A stretch of 64,000 bases of DNA, taken from contig JAQXVO010000028.1 of assembly GCA_029224965.1 (NCBI GenBank), positions 1 through 64,000 on the forward strand. Reading direction: 5' to 3'. Positions 1 to 7,971 of the stretch are shown piece after piece (within the stretch, counting starts at the first letter, position 1; the number at the start of each line of letters is the position of its first letter). Below the pieces are notes generated by a model that ran no database searches, was not told the DNA's origin, and was given only the letters and a program-made list of their open reading frames with translations. The DNA comes from Lachnospiraceae bacterium. GTDB taxonomy: Bacteria; Bacillota; Clostridia; Lachnospirales; Lachnospiraceae. Made by a program: the position numbers and the translations under genes.

Positions 1-416
1 TGGATCACAGCTTTGATTTTACCAACCTTTGGAAGTTTGATATACCTGTTGTCTATAATCGCAACCGTACCTTTCTGGTTGTTTGTCGTATAAGATTTTC
101 GGCTGTGTTTTTTGGATTTGAACTTTGGAAAACCATTTTTCTTCTTACGGGTTTTGCTAAAAGCATTGTGAAAAGCTGCCTGCAGATCCAGCTGCTTATT
201 GGCGAGAGCAAGACTATCAACTTCCTTGAGATATGGATAATCTTTCTTATACTTTGCCGGTGTAACCGTTGGAAATTTACCAGTTGCTTTATAGCCTTCC
301 ACCTTATCGGCGAGCATGAGATTATAAACCTTACGGCAGCAGCCAAAGGTTTTTGCAAACATGATCTTTTGTTCCGTTGTAGGATATAACCGATACTTAA
401 CTGCCCTGTTTGCCAT
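1..416 (-). CDS. tnpB: TnpB family RNA-guided nuclease of IS200/IS605 element (N-terminal part, cut by window edge)
   Basis: The reading frame begins with MANRAVKYRLYPT, the typical TnpB/OrfB opening (helix-turn-helix_OrfB-type N-terminal domain). About 138 codons are visible, with the Lys/Arg-rich stretch SKTRKKKNGFPKFKSKK, before the frame runs off the left edge without a stop. TnpB proteins are RNA-guided DNA nucleases with a RuvC-like domain, guided by an RNA from the right end of the element; both that domain and the right end lie outside this window. The start overlaps the end of tnpA by 20 bases, as is common in these elements. Identity is clear from the N-terminus; intactness cannot be judged. 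Confidence 0.85.
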   Translation of the reverse strand, partial: MANRAVKYRLYPTTEQKIMFAKTFGCCRKVYNLMLADKVEGYKATGKFPTVTPAKYKKDYPYLKEVDSLALANKQLDLQAAFHNAFSKTRKKKNGFPKFKSKKHSRKSYTTNNQKGTVAIIDNRYIKLPKVGKIKAVI

Positions 417-813
417 CTTTCTTACCCTGAGATTGAATGTATTGCCTAATAATGTCTACAGTAGCTCCTCCTGTAGTCAGCAGACAAAAACTTTGTGACC
501 AAAACATCTCTTTCCAAAGGGATTTGCGTATCATAGGAAACTCTTTCTTTATGATACGGCTGCTTGCGGATTTATAGGCATTGATAAATTTACTGATCTC
601 TGTGTTTGGCTGTCCTCTAAAAAGAATATGAACATGATCGACATCATGATTCCATTCTTCCAATGTTATGTTATATGTAGGAGCGATCCTCACAAATATT
701 TCTTTCAGACGTATAGAAATCTCGTCATCGATTACCTTGTTTCGATATTTTACGCACATGATAAGATGATAGTGCAACATGAATACCGAATGATTATTTG
801 TATCTAATTGCAT
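397..813 (-). CDS. tnpA: IS200/IS605 family HUH transposase TnpA
   Basis: A 138-residue Y1 transposase that moves single-stranded copies of the element. The HUH metal-binding motif is visible as DHVHILF, and the catalytic tyrosine lies in DIIRQYIQSQ near the C-terminus. Length matches the family (about 130-155 residues). The frame stays open upstream to 951, but homology starts at MQLDTNNHSVFMLHYH, so ATG 813 is preferred; no good Shine-Dalgarno sequence precedes it, which fits the weak translation usual for IS200-like transposases. tnpB follows with a short overlap. All catalytic residues are present, so the protein looks functional. Confidence 0.9.
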   Translation of the reverse strand: MQLDTNNHSVFMLHYHLIMCVKYRNKVIDDEISIRLKEIFVRIAPTYNITLEEWNHDVDHVHILFRGQPNTEISKFINAYKSASSRIIKKEFPMIRKSLWKEMFWSQSFCLLTTGGATVDIIRQYIQSQGKKDGKQGS

Positions 814-956
814 TGTATTTATAATCCGTATGATAAGTACGACTGACTTGTTTATAAGCAGACGATAACACAGCAAGACGCAAAAGTCAAAAACGCCGTG
901 TTTATCGCAATTCATCTCGCCACCTATAGAGGTGGGGGATTTCTTGCTCACAGCGT
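814..956 (-). mobile_element. Left end of the IS200/IS605 element with subterminal hairpin
   Basis: The non-coding DNA before tnpA contains a perfect 6-bp stem (920-925 with 930-935, loop ATAG) flanked by a C-rich run. This is the kind of imperfect palindrome that TnpA recognises at element ends. The outer flank reads TTTTTAAC on the minus strand (964-957), which resembles the T-rich TTTAA(C) targets used by IS605-type elements, so the boundary is placed at about 956. The right end is outside the window. Confidence 0.6.
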
Positions 957-1008
957 GTTAAAAAGATGGAACCTTCGCCGAATCTGATCTTCTGGCGAAA
1001 ATTCCATC
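957..1008 (-). terminator. Rho-independent terminator of gpx
   Basis: On the minus strand, 1008-1002 (GATGGAA) pairs with 971-965 (TTCCATC), and inside it 999-994 pairs with 979-974 (TTCGCC with GGCGAA). A run of five T follows at 964-960. It lies 51 bases after the gpx stop. The IS element begins directly after the T-run. Confidence 0.8.
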
Positions 1009-1059
1009 CTCTGTACAGCCCTGATTTTATTGGTCTATATTTCGTTTCTTTTCCTTCAC

Positions 1060-1608
1060 TCAGACAAAAAGAGAAGCAATGTAATCGCTGAACTCTTTCA
1101 TATCATAGGTCGGCTCAAAACGTCCGATCACATTGCCGTCCCGATCGATGACGAACTTGGTAAAATTCCACTTGATGTTGGGATTGTTCTTGTAATCCTT
1201 ATCGATCTTCTTTAAAAGTGCAGACATCATCAGAGCCTTGGGGCCCTTGCCGAAGCCTTCAAAGCCCTTCTGGCTCTTCAGGAAGGTGTAGAGAGGAAGC
1301 TCGTTTTCACCGTTGACATCGGACTTCTTCATCTGAGGGAACTGGGTGTTGTACTTCAGGGTGCAGAACTCATGGATTTCTTCATCGGTTCCCGGAGTCT
1401 GGCCTGCAAACTGATTGCAGGGAACATCAACGATTTCCAGTCCCTTGTCATGGAATTCTTCATAAAGCTTTTCGAGAGGCTCATAATGAGGGGTAAAGCC
1501 ACAGCCTGTTGCTGTATTTACTACGATCACTACCTTGCCCTTGAAATCGGACATCTTCTGCTCTGTGCCATCTGTCTTCGGAACACTGTAATCATAAAAA
1601 CCTGCCAT
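1060..1608 (-). CDS. Glutathione peroxidase family thiol peroxidase (Cys type)
   Basis: A 182-residue cytoplasmic thiol peroxidase of the GPx/BsaA family, which reduces hydroperoxides; in bacteria without glutathione the partner is usually thioredoxin. The active-site motif ATGCGFTPHY carries the peroxidatic Cys at about residue 36. The second conserved block CNQFAGQTPG starts at Cys64, and WNFTKFV lies near residue 150. Length is slightly above the usual 160. An AGGAGG box lies 6 bases before the ATG. It is monocistronic, with its own consensus promoter and a terminator. A perfect 18-bp palindrome overlaps the promoter, suggesting control by a peroxide or metal repressor of the PerR/Fur type (inference). 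Confidence 0.92.
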   Translation of the reverse strand: MAGFYDYSVPKTDGTEQKMSDFKGKVVIVVNTATGCGFTPHYEPLEKLYEEFHDKGLEIVDVPCNQFAGQTPGTDEEIHEFCTLKYNTQFPQMKKSDVNGENELPLYTFLKSQKGFEGFGKGPKALMMSALLKKIDKDYKNNPNIKWNFTKFVIDRDGNVIGRFEPTYDMKEFSDYIASLFV

Positions 1609-1670
1609 AAGAAACCTCCTTATACATTCAGCAGCAAAATGCCATAAGCTATTCTGTATTTCATGTCTAT

Positions 1671-1699
1671 AATATATTTTATAAAATATAATTTGTCAA
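1671..1699 (-). promoter_or_regulatory. gpx promoter with overlapping 18-bp palindrome
   Basis: The -35 TTGACA (1699-1694) and -10 TATATT (1676-1671) are 17 bases apart. The spacer holds TATATTTTATAAAATATA (1673-1690), a perfect palindrome, placed where a repressor would block RNA polymerase. The AT-rich palindrome resembles PerR/Fur-type boxes, but the factor is not known from this sequence. Confidence 0.75.
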
Positions 1700-1717
1700 C
1701 ACTTTTCTGTAAAAAAT

Positions 1718-2647
1718 TTAGGGCGTCCCTGTCGCACCTGTTTCCCCTTTTACCGCTCTCCGAACATCCTCAATCAGCTCCTTCCGGATCCCGGTCAGCG
1801 GCGTATCCTTCCGGGTCAGCACACCGTAGAGGATCTCGCCCTCCTCCCGGGAAAGCGTGATCCCGGGTTCATCCCCGTCCTTATAACGGGTAAAGCTCTT
1901 CGGACTGATATTGGCCAGGCCGTTCTCCTTCATCATGATATTCATGACATAGTCGGAATTGGTCGTCACCGAAACCCGAAGGCCGGACAGAGACTCCCCT
2001 GTCTCCTGCACCTTCCAGTCCGACTGGCGGCGGAACTTATCCATCTCGGTCTGGATCAGAGACAGTTCCTTCCAGCTGTCCGGCCGCCTCTGCCCCTTCT
2101 CCGCCATATCCTCCGTCTCGAAATAGAGCATGGCAGGCGTCGTCCCCAGAATTTCAAAATCCAGCTGATCCCTCTTCCACTCGTAACGGAAGCGGTCCAG
2201 CTCCTCCGGGAAAATATAGACCAGACCAATATCGTCCTCCATATCCCGAATCCTCTGTACGATATGAAAAGTCGAATCCGTATGGATATTATATCGGATA
2301 TTCTCGGCCTCATGCTTGCGGTAGAACTCCGAAAAATGCCGAGCGAACCAGGAGCTCGGATTGGTCGAGATCCGAAGGACATCCCGGTCCGAATCCATGG
2401 TTTCGAGTTCCAGCCGTTCCAGGCTCTCGAGAATGGGCCGGACCTGGAGATAGAGCTGCTTCCCCCTAGGGGTCAGACGGATTCCGCCCGCCTCCCGGAG
2501 AAAAAGACTGTAGGACAGCTCCTTCTCCAGAGCCGCAATGGTCTTACTGACATTGGACTGAGTCGTATAGAGGGCTTTTGCCGCCTCACTGAAGGAAGAA
2601 CTCTCCGCCGCTCTTGCAAAATATTGCAACTGTTTGGTTTCCAGCAT
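1718..2647 (-). CDS. LysR family transcriptional regulator
   Basis: A 309-residue LysR-type regulator. Residues 1-60 hold the winged helix-turn-helix (LQYFARAAESSSFSEAAKAL, then TTQSNVSKTIAALEKEL and LTPRGKQL). The rest is the substrate-binding-like effector domain. The gene follows the PrsW-like protease with only 3 bases between, so the two are probably co-transcribed, protease first. LysR proteins often regulate a divergent neighbour, but here the flanking genes run the same way, so the target is unknown. The C-terminal half is rather divergent and the effector cannot be predicted. Confidence 0.9.
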   Translation of the reverse strand: MLETKQLQYFARAAESSSFSEAAKALYTTQSNVSKTIAALEKELSYSLFLREAGGIRLTPRGKQLYLQVRPILESLERLELETMDSDRDVLRISTNPSSWFARHFSEFYRKHEAENIRYNIHTDSTFHIVQRIRDMEDDIGLVYIFPEELDRFRYEWKRDQLDFEILGTTPAMLYFETEDMAEKGQRRPDSWKELSLIQTEMDKFRRQSDWKVQETGESLSGLRVSVTTNSDYVMNIMMKENGLANISPKSFTRYKDGDEPGITLSREEGEILYGVLTRKDTPLTGIRKELIEDVRRAVKGETGATGTP

Positions 2648-2650
2648 TTT

Positions 2651-3496
2651 TTACTCTTTCTTCCCGGCCGAAAGAAGTGTTCTCTCTTCGGCCTTCATTT
2701 CCGGACTTGTGAAGAAAACAATCAGGGGTATAACGACTGCAGCCTGCAGAATGGCATTGAAGAGATTGATGTCTCCAATCGGCGTATCATAGAGAAAATG
2801 ATCCGCTATGACAAAAAGAATCCAGCCGATTCCCCGGCGTTTGTGATTCCTCCCGGTGGATCTGAGGATAAGATAGAGACCGGCCGCCGTCACTGCTGCA
2901 TAGGTCCAGTGAGAACCAAGAGAGCTGCTGACCCTGTCCAAAGCCGTCGGGAAAGCATCCTTAAGCTTCCCAAAACCGCTCTCTGTAATATAAGACAGAT
3001 CTTCCTCCACCTGGAAGCCGATTCCGACACTCATTCCGAACATCAGATAGTCTTTCAGTGATTTCCTGCGGAAGACATACAAAAGCATGGCTGTCGTAAG
3101 GAGCTTTAAAAGTTCTTCTGCAATTCCTGCCTCTAATGACCCAAGCCAGTCCTCTGTATAAGAATGGCCCATAAGAGACTTCATCAGATCGTCAAAGCTT
3201 CCGTTGATCTGGCTGGCAAGAGCCGCCGGGATAAAAGCGCCCGAAAAGGCTGCAATCAGAAGTTTTGTTCCCTTTATCTCATACTTATCACTCAACTGCT
3301 TCATGATCAGTACAAACGGCACAATATAAATCAAAAGGGGAAGAAAAGCGCTGTAGACTTCCAGATATTGAAGGGTCGAAGTCGTCTTTTTCCCAATAAA
3401 GTCTGCCTCATTGTATGCCAGTCCAATCGCAAAAAGCAGGACAAGGATACAGATAACAATCCGCCGCCTTCTTCGGATCTTCATTTCTTCGTTCAT
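2651..3496 (-). CDS. PrsW family glutamic intramembrane protease
   Basis: A 281-residue multi-pass membrane protein. An Arg-rich N-terminus precedes the first membrane helix. The family motifs are visible in order: EAGIAEELLK (the EExxK-type pair), then GIGFQVEEDLSYI, SHWTYAAVTAAGL and IADHFLYD with conserved His and Asp. PrsW of Bacillus cleaves an anti-sigma factor at site 1; clostridial relatives are numerous and mostly of unknown substrate. No anti-sigma/sigma pair is adjacent. An AAGGAG box precedes the ATG. It appears to be the first gene of a two-gene operon with the LysR regulator. Confidence 0.85.
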   Translation of the reverse strand: MNEEMKIRRRRRIVICILVLLFAIGLAYNEADFIGKKTTSTLQYLEVYSAFLPLLIYIVPFVLIMKQLSDKYEIKGTKLLIAAFSGAFIPAALASQINGSFDDLMKSLMGHSYTEDWLGSLEAGIAEELLKLLTTAMLLYVFRRKSLKDYLMFGMSVGIGFQVEEDLSYITESGFGKLKDAFPTALDRVSSSLGSHWTYAAVTAAGLYLILRSTGRNHKRRGIGWILFVIADHFLYDTPIGDINLFNAILQAAVVIPLIVFFTSPEMKAEERTLLSAGKKE

Positions 3497-3552
3497 AATA
3501 AGCTCCTTTGCATTTTAATCCGGAGTCATTATGCCACTTTTCCATATAATAT

Positions 3553-3597
3553 AAAAGCCGGGGGGCGGCCCTGGCCACCCTTTCGGCCGTCGGCCGG
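3553..3597 (-). terminator. Probable terminator of the ABC importer operon
   Basis: A very GC-rich stretch on the minus strand can fold with 3594-3591 pairing with 3560-3557 and 3588-3585 with 3570-3567, followed by TTTTATATT. It lies between the binding-protein gene and prsW. Several foldings compete, so the exact stem is uncertain. Confidence 0.45.
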
Positions 3598-3637
3598 ATG
3601 GGACCCAGTTCGGACGGATAAAACAGAAAGGCAAGAC

Positions 3638-5212
3638 TTATTGGGAAATATCCAAGTCCCTGGTCACTTGATAGTAATCGCAGGCATGGGGCGTATAGTT
3701 CTTAACCTTAGCCTGAGAAATCATACTCATCTTAAGAAAGGCGCAGAAGACAAAGGCATCGTCATCCAGGACTTCCTGCTGCATCTTCAGAGCCAATGCA
3801 TTCCGCTCATCCGTATCAAATGTAACCGACATCTGTTCGATCAAAGCGTCCAGATCAGGGTTCGAATACTGGCCCTGGTTCTTGGCAGCACCGGTCCGGG
3901 CAAAAACGGTGAACCAGTATTGGGGATCACCGGTCGGACACTGAACATTAGCCATAGCATAGACATCCCACTTGGAAGGATCCTTGACAACTTCATTCTG
4001 ATCCGCAGTCGAATTGATCTCTACTTTGATGCCGATATCTGCCAGAGTCGACTGAGCCGATTCTGCAAGAATGGGAAGCTCCTGCCGGCTCGGATAGGTC
4101 AGCCACTTGACGGCAAGCTTCTTTCCATCCTTTTCACGGACTCCGTCGCCATCACTGTCTACCCATCCAGCATCCTCCAGTACCTTCTTCGCGCCATCCG
4201 GATCATAAGACCGAGCCTTTACCTTGTCTCCTCCGAAGGCGAAACCGGAAGGGAAGACTCCATTTGCGACATATCCATTGCTTTCCAGAAGATTCTTAAC
4301 AAAACCTTGCTTATCAATTCCCATGGCAATCGCTTTCCGGACTGCCGGATCCGAGCATACGGAAGACGAATCGAAATTCATCTTGGCAAAGAAGCAGCGG
4401 GATGTTGATATCTGTTTGATATTAAAACTGTCGTTTTCGAACTGAGGATAGGATTCGTAGGCCATGCCGTAGGCAGCCTGAACCTCGCCCGACTGAAGAG
4501 CGCTGGCCAGAGTACTGCCGTCTGTAATGGTGCGAATGGTGACCTTGTCGAGCTTAGGTTCTCCATCCCAGTAGTTTTTATTCTTCGTCAGCATCAGAGA
4601 CTCATCCGGCTTCATCGAGCTTACAATGAAGGGTCCGGTGCCTGCCACAATGCCATTGTCAAAGCCTGCCTTGACATCAATGATACAGCCATAAGGGTCT
4701 CCCAGATAGTTCATAAGGGAAGGATTCGGTTCTGAAGTATGAATGGTCAGAACCTGGCCATCCGCATCCATAGAAGCGATCTTTAAGTCAGAGGGAGCAC
4801 GATCATGAACAGAGATCAGATGCTCCAGGCATTCCTTAACAGCCTCTGCATCCATCTTCCGGCCGCTTGAAAAGCTTACATTGTCCCGGAGAGTGATCTT
4901 CCAGGTGGTCTGGTCTACATTTTCCCACTTCGTTGCGAGCCAGGGCTCGACCTTCATGTCATCGGAATAGCGGACCAGGGTTTCTCCAATTCCATATCGA
5001 ATACAGGCCCAGCCGGAATATGCATTGTGAGGGTTTACATCTGATTCTTCATTGGAAGTGTTGAAAGTGGTGTCACCGATGACAATCTCTTTGCTTCCGG
5101 AGGAGCTGCTCTTTGACTTTGATGTTCCCGATGCAGACCCACATGCCATTAAGGTTGAACAGATGAGAGCAAGCGCCAGAAGGCCTGCCGCAAGTTTTCT
5201 TTTTCGTTTCAT
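3638..5212 (-). CDS. ABC transporter substrate-binding lipoprotein, SBP_bac_5 family (nickel/metallophore or peptide type)
   Basis: A 524-residue lipoprotein. The signal peptide is Lys/Arg-rich and ends with the lipobox LMAC, so Cys24 would be lipidated and the protein tethered outside the membrane. The mature part is a cluster C (DppA/NikA/CntA) binding protein, with the usual opening DVNPHNAYSGWACIRYGIGE and later LRDNVSFSSG, GTGPF and PSGFAF. Similarity to NikA-type proteins at the N-terminus favours nickel or a metal chelate over peptides, but this is family inference. It is the last gene of the operon, 108 bases after the second ATPase. Confidence 0.88.
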   Translation of the reverse strand: MKRKRKLAAGLLALALICSTLMACGSASGTSKSKSSSSGSKEIVIGDTTFNTSNEESDVNPHNAYSGWACIRYGIGETLVRYSDDMKVEPWLATKWENVDQTTWKITLRDNVSFSSGRKMDAEAVKECLEHLISVHDRAPSDLKIASMDADGQVLTIHTSEPNPSLMNYLGDPYGCIIDVKAGFDNGIVAGTGPFIVSSMKPDESLMLTKNKNYWDGEPKLDKVTIRTITDGSTLASALQSGEVQAAYGMAYESYPQFENDSFNIKQISTSRCFFAKMNFDSSSVCSDPAVRKAIAMGIDKQGFVKNLLESNGYVANGVFPSGFAFGGDKVKARSYDPDGAKKVLEDAGWVDSDGDGVREKDGKKLAVKWLTYPSRQELPILAESAQSTLADIGIKVEINSTADQNEVVKDPSKWDVYAMANVQCPTGDPQYWFTVFARTGAAKNQGQYSNPDLDALIEQMSVTFDTDERNALALKMQQEVLDDDAFVFCAFLKMSMISQAKVKNYTPHACDYYQVTRDLDISQ

Positions 5213-5276
5213 TTTTTCATTTCTCTCTCTTAAATATTAAAATATGGTCATCAGAAGTACACGGAACCTTTTCATA

Positions 5277-5347
5277 AGAACGCTGTCCATCAGCCGTCTC
5301 ATGCAAGCTTTCCTCGAATCCTAGAGAACGCTGTCCATCAGCCGTCT
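5277..5347. repeat. 23-bp direct repeat at the end of the second ATPase gene
   Basis: The same 23 bases occur at 5277-5299 and 5325-5347, 48 bases apart. The second copy encodes the last residues (RRLMDSVL) of the ATPase; the first is a non-coding copy after its stop. It looks like a remnant of a short tandem duplication. Confidence 0.8.
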
Positions 5348-6145
5348 GGTGTAGGCGTCTTTGGGATGGCAGATGACTTCTCCGGTCTCTCCTTCCTCCA
5401 CAATTTTCCCCTGGTACATGACCTGGATCCAGTCGCTGTACTGACTGGCCAGGGCAATGTCGTGGGTGATCATGAGAAGACCGACGCCGGTTTCCTTCCG
5501 GAGGTCCGCCACCAGATCCATCACCTCTTTCTGGACCGTCACATCCAGTGCAGAGGTCGCTTCATCCAGGATCAGAAGCTTTGGTTCTGCCGCCAGGGCT
5601 CTGGCGATCGCGGCCCTCTGGCACTGGCCCCCGCTTACTTCGCCGGGATAACGGGTCCGGAAGTCTTCGGAAAGGCCAAGCCTCTTTAGAAGCCGGATGC
5701 AGCGGCTCCGGGCATAGGCTTTCAGGGCTCTCCTGCTTCTATCGCCCTTATATCCGGCCGGAAAGCCGAAATTCAGAATGACATCCTCAATCCCAGAACC
5801 CAGAGTCTTTCTCGGATCAAAACTGCCCTGAGGATCCTGAAAAACCATCTGCATTTTCTGATAGACCGGTTTTAAATTTTTCCCGGTCAGTCCCGTGATC
5901 TCTTTTCCGCCCAGGTAAACCCTGCCCTCCGTCGGATCCGTCAGCCTGGTGATCATGCGGACCAGAGTCGTCTTTCCGCTTCCGCTTTCTCCTACGATCG
6001 AAACGGTCTGGCCGTGGGACATGGAGAAACTGACATGATCCACGGCAGGAAATTTCCCGCCTTTCCTGGAAATATAGACCTTGCTTAAGTTTTCCGCCCG
6101 AAGCAGATCAGGATCTTTTGTAATTTTCAGTTTTTCTTCTTCCAC
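5321..6145 (-). CDS. ABC transporter ATP-binding protein (Opp/Dpp/Nik class, second subunit)
   Basis: A cytoplasmic ATPase of the nickel/peptide class. Walker A is GESGSGKTT, the Q-loop is VFQDPQGSFDP, the signature is VSGGQCQR and Walker B is LLILDEA with the H-loop ITHD. The frame opens earlier (ATG 6205), but that start lacks a good ribosome binding site and encodes an odd Cys/Lys/Arg-rich lead. GTG 6145 has GGGAG at proper distance, giving 274 residues, and is preferred. It pairs with the other ATPase at 6286 and feeds the two permeases. The C-terminal coding sequence is partly duplicated just after the stop. Confidence 0.88.
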   Translation of the reverse strand: MEEEKLKITKDPDLLRAENLSKVYISRKGGKFPAVDHVSFSMSHGQTVSIVGESGSGKTTLVRMITRLTDPTEGRVYLGGKEITGLTGKNLKPVYQKMQMVFQDPQGSFDPRKTLGSGIEDVILNFGFPAGYKGDRSRRALKAYARSRCIRLLKRLGLSEDFRTRYPGEVSGGQCQRAAIARALAAEPKLLILDEATSALDVTVQKEVMDLVADLRKETGVGLLMITHDIALASQYSDWIQVMYQGKIVEEGETGEVICHPKDAYTRRLMDSVL

Positions 6146-6285
6146 GTTGTTCTCCCTGTTCCGTTTTTTCCCGCGTTTACAGGATACACAGTACCCCTTT
6201 CGCATCCCGGATCTAAGTTTCCATGCATTCGCCCTTCCGGCTTTTGCATCTTTCTCTGATCACCGTTCTCCTGCGCCAGCAGGAC

Positions 6286-7083
6286 TTATCCTTCCGGCTC
6301 CTCCGATTTTCTGAGTTTCGGCTCCGCTGCAAGAAGCTTCTTCGTGTAATCTGCCTTAGGATGATTCAGAACCTGATCGGCCGGTCCGTATTCCACAGTC
6401 TTTCCTTCCTTCAGAACCAGAACCTGATCGGCCATGCGGCGGACAATCCCCATCTGATGGGTGACCATAAGTATGGCCGCCTTGTATTCCTGTCTTGTCA
6501 TGAGAAGTTCCTCCACCACCTGCTTCTGAAGCGTAACATCCAGAGCCGAGGTCGGTTCATCCGCCAGAAGAAGGCCTGGTGAAAGGAGCATTGCCGCAGC
6601 GATTCCAACTCTCTGCTGCATGCCGCCGGACAATTCAAAGGGATAGGAGGAAAGGACACGCTTAGGATCCGACAGGCCGAATTTCAGAAGAAGTCCTCCT
6701 GCCTTTTCGTTAAATGCTTTCCGGTCCATCCTTCCAACCGTCCTTTCAATCTCATACAGCTGGTCGCCTATAGTCCGCATGGGATGAAAGGATGCCCCTG
6801 CATTCTGGAAAACCACGCCGATCTCTCTTCCGCAGAGCTTTCGTAAATCACGGTCGCTTATGGAAGCAAGGTCTGTATTTTTGAAGAGGATCTGCCCGCT
6901 CTGAATCTGTCCGTCGGAGCTTAAGAGACCGGTCACGGCCTTCAGAATGGTGGACTTACCGGAACCGCTCTCTCCGACCAGACAGAGAATCTCTCCCTTT
7001 TTCAGGGACAGGGAGACACGAGAGACAGCTTCCGTCTCCTTATATGAAATTGTGAGATCCTTAATCGTGAGAAGGTCTGACAT
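6286..7083 (-). CDS. ABC transporter ATP-binding protein (Opp/Dpp/Nik class, first subunit)
   Basis: A 265-residue ATPase of the DppD/NikD type. Walker A is GESGSGKST, the Q-loop is VFQNAGASFHP, the signature is LSGGMQQR, Walker B is LLLADEP, and the switch is VTHQ. The short C-terminus lacks the long extension of oligopeptide ATPases, which agrees with a nickel-type or small-substrate importer. It lies between the second permease and the second ATPase in the same direction, giving the usual heterodimer of ATPases for this class. Confidence 0.88.
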   Translation of the reverse strand: MSDLLTIKDLTISYKETEAVSRVSLSLKKGEILCLVGESGSGKSTILKAVTGLLSSDGQIQSGQILFKNTDLASISDRDLRKLCGREIGVVFQNAGASFHPMRTIGDQLYEIERTVGRMDRKAFNEKAGGLLLKFGLSDPKRVLSSYPFELSGGMQQRVGIAAAMLLSPGLLLADEPTSALDVTLQKQVVEELLMTRQEYKAAILMVTHQMGIVRRMADQVLVLKEGKTVEYGPADQVLNHPKADYTKKLLAAEPKLRKSEEPEG

Positions 7084-7137
7084 TTCTTGATTTCCTTATC
7101 CGTAATCTACTGATCTGCATTCTCCTTATCCCTGATC

Positions 7138-7971
7138 CTAGCGGCCGGACGGATCCAGATAATCCCTCAGGGCATCGCCAAAGAGATTGAAAACAGTAAC
7201 GGTTAGCACAATGGCAAAACCCGGTGCAAGGGTTACGAAGGGCGCTGTCGTCAGAAGATTCCTGCTTTCACTCATCATGGAACCCCATTCCGGAACCGGA
7301 GGCTTTGCGCCCAGGCCCAGGAAAGAAAGTCCGGCGATCTCCATCAGCATGGTTCCAATGTCGAGAATGGCTGTCACGACAATTGGTCCTGCGATATTCG
7401 GCAGGATATGTGAAAGGAAGATCTTTCCCGTGGAATCCCCGGACAGGCGGGCGGCATCCAGATACAGGGCCTTTTTCTGAGCCAGGGTGCCGCTTCTGGC
7501 CAGGCGGGCATATTTGGGCCAGCCGATGAAAGACAGAGCGATGACAGCATTGAAAACGCCGCCGCCAAGGACCGCCGCCACAGCCAGGGCAAAGACCAGA
7601 CCGGGGAAGGCCAGGAAGAAATCCGAGATTCGCATGAGAAGGCTGTCCAGCCATTTTCCATACCAGCCGGCCAGAAGGCCAATAGCAGTTCCAAGGATCA
7701 TAATGATCGATACCAGAAGCAGGGTCGAGAGAATGCTGGTTCTCGCGCCGAGGATGACGCGGGAGAACATATCCCTTCCGAAGCGGTCAGTTCCAAAGAT
7801 ATGAGCCGGACTCGGTTCGGCCTTGGTATTGGAAAGATTCTGCTGATAGGGATCATAAGGGAGGAAGAACTGTCCGAAGATGGCGATAAAAATCAGAAGA
7901 AGAGCCAGGCTTCCAAAGACTAGAAGGCGTCCTTTGACGGAAGACTTTTTTCTGTACTTTCCTGTCATCAT
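7138..7971 (-). CDS. ABC transporter permease (DppC/NikC type)
   Basis: The start is set by an ATGA overlap with the stop of the upstream permease and a GGAGG box; the frame stays open further up, but that part lies inside the upstream gene. The 277-residue product has an N-terminal membrane helix, the NikC/DppC-type block FGTDRFGRDMFSRVI, further helices, and the ATPase-contacting EAA loop DAARLSGDSTGKIFLSHILPN. It ends in the conserved GDALRDYLDP. It forms the membrane channel together with the preceding permease. Confidence 0.9.
   Translation of the reverse strand: MMTGKYRKKSSVKGRLLVFGSLALLLIFIAIFGQFFLPYDPYQQNLSNTKAEPSPAHIFGTDRFGRDMFSRVILGARTSILSTLLLVSIIMILGTAIGLLAGWYGKWLDSLLMRISDFFLAFPGLVFALAVAAVLGGGVFNAVIALSFIGWPKYARLARSGTLAQKKALYLDAARLSGDSTGKIFLSHILPNIAGPIVVTAILDIGTMLMEIAGLSFLGLGAKPPVPEWGSMMSESRNLLTTAPFVTLAPGFAIVLTVTVFNLFGDALRDYLDPSGR

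Noticed and set aside
53-358. A 101-codon frame inside tnpB
   Set aside because: The true TnpB frame overlaps it with clear homology; this is a shadow.
1060-1608. Possible selenoprotein glutathione peroxidase
   Set aside because: The active-site codon is Cys and no in-frame TGA occurs.
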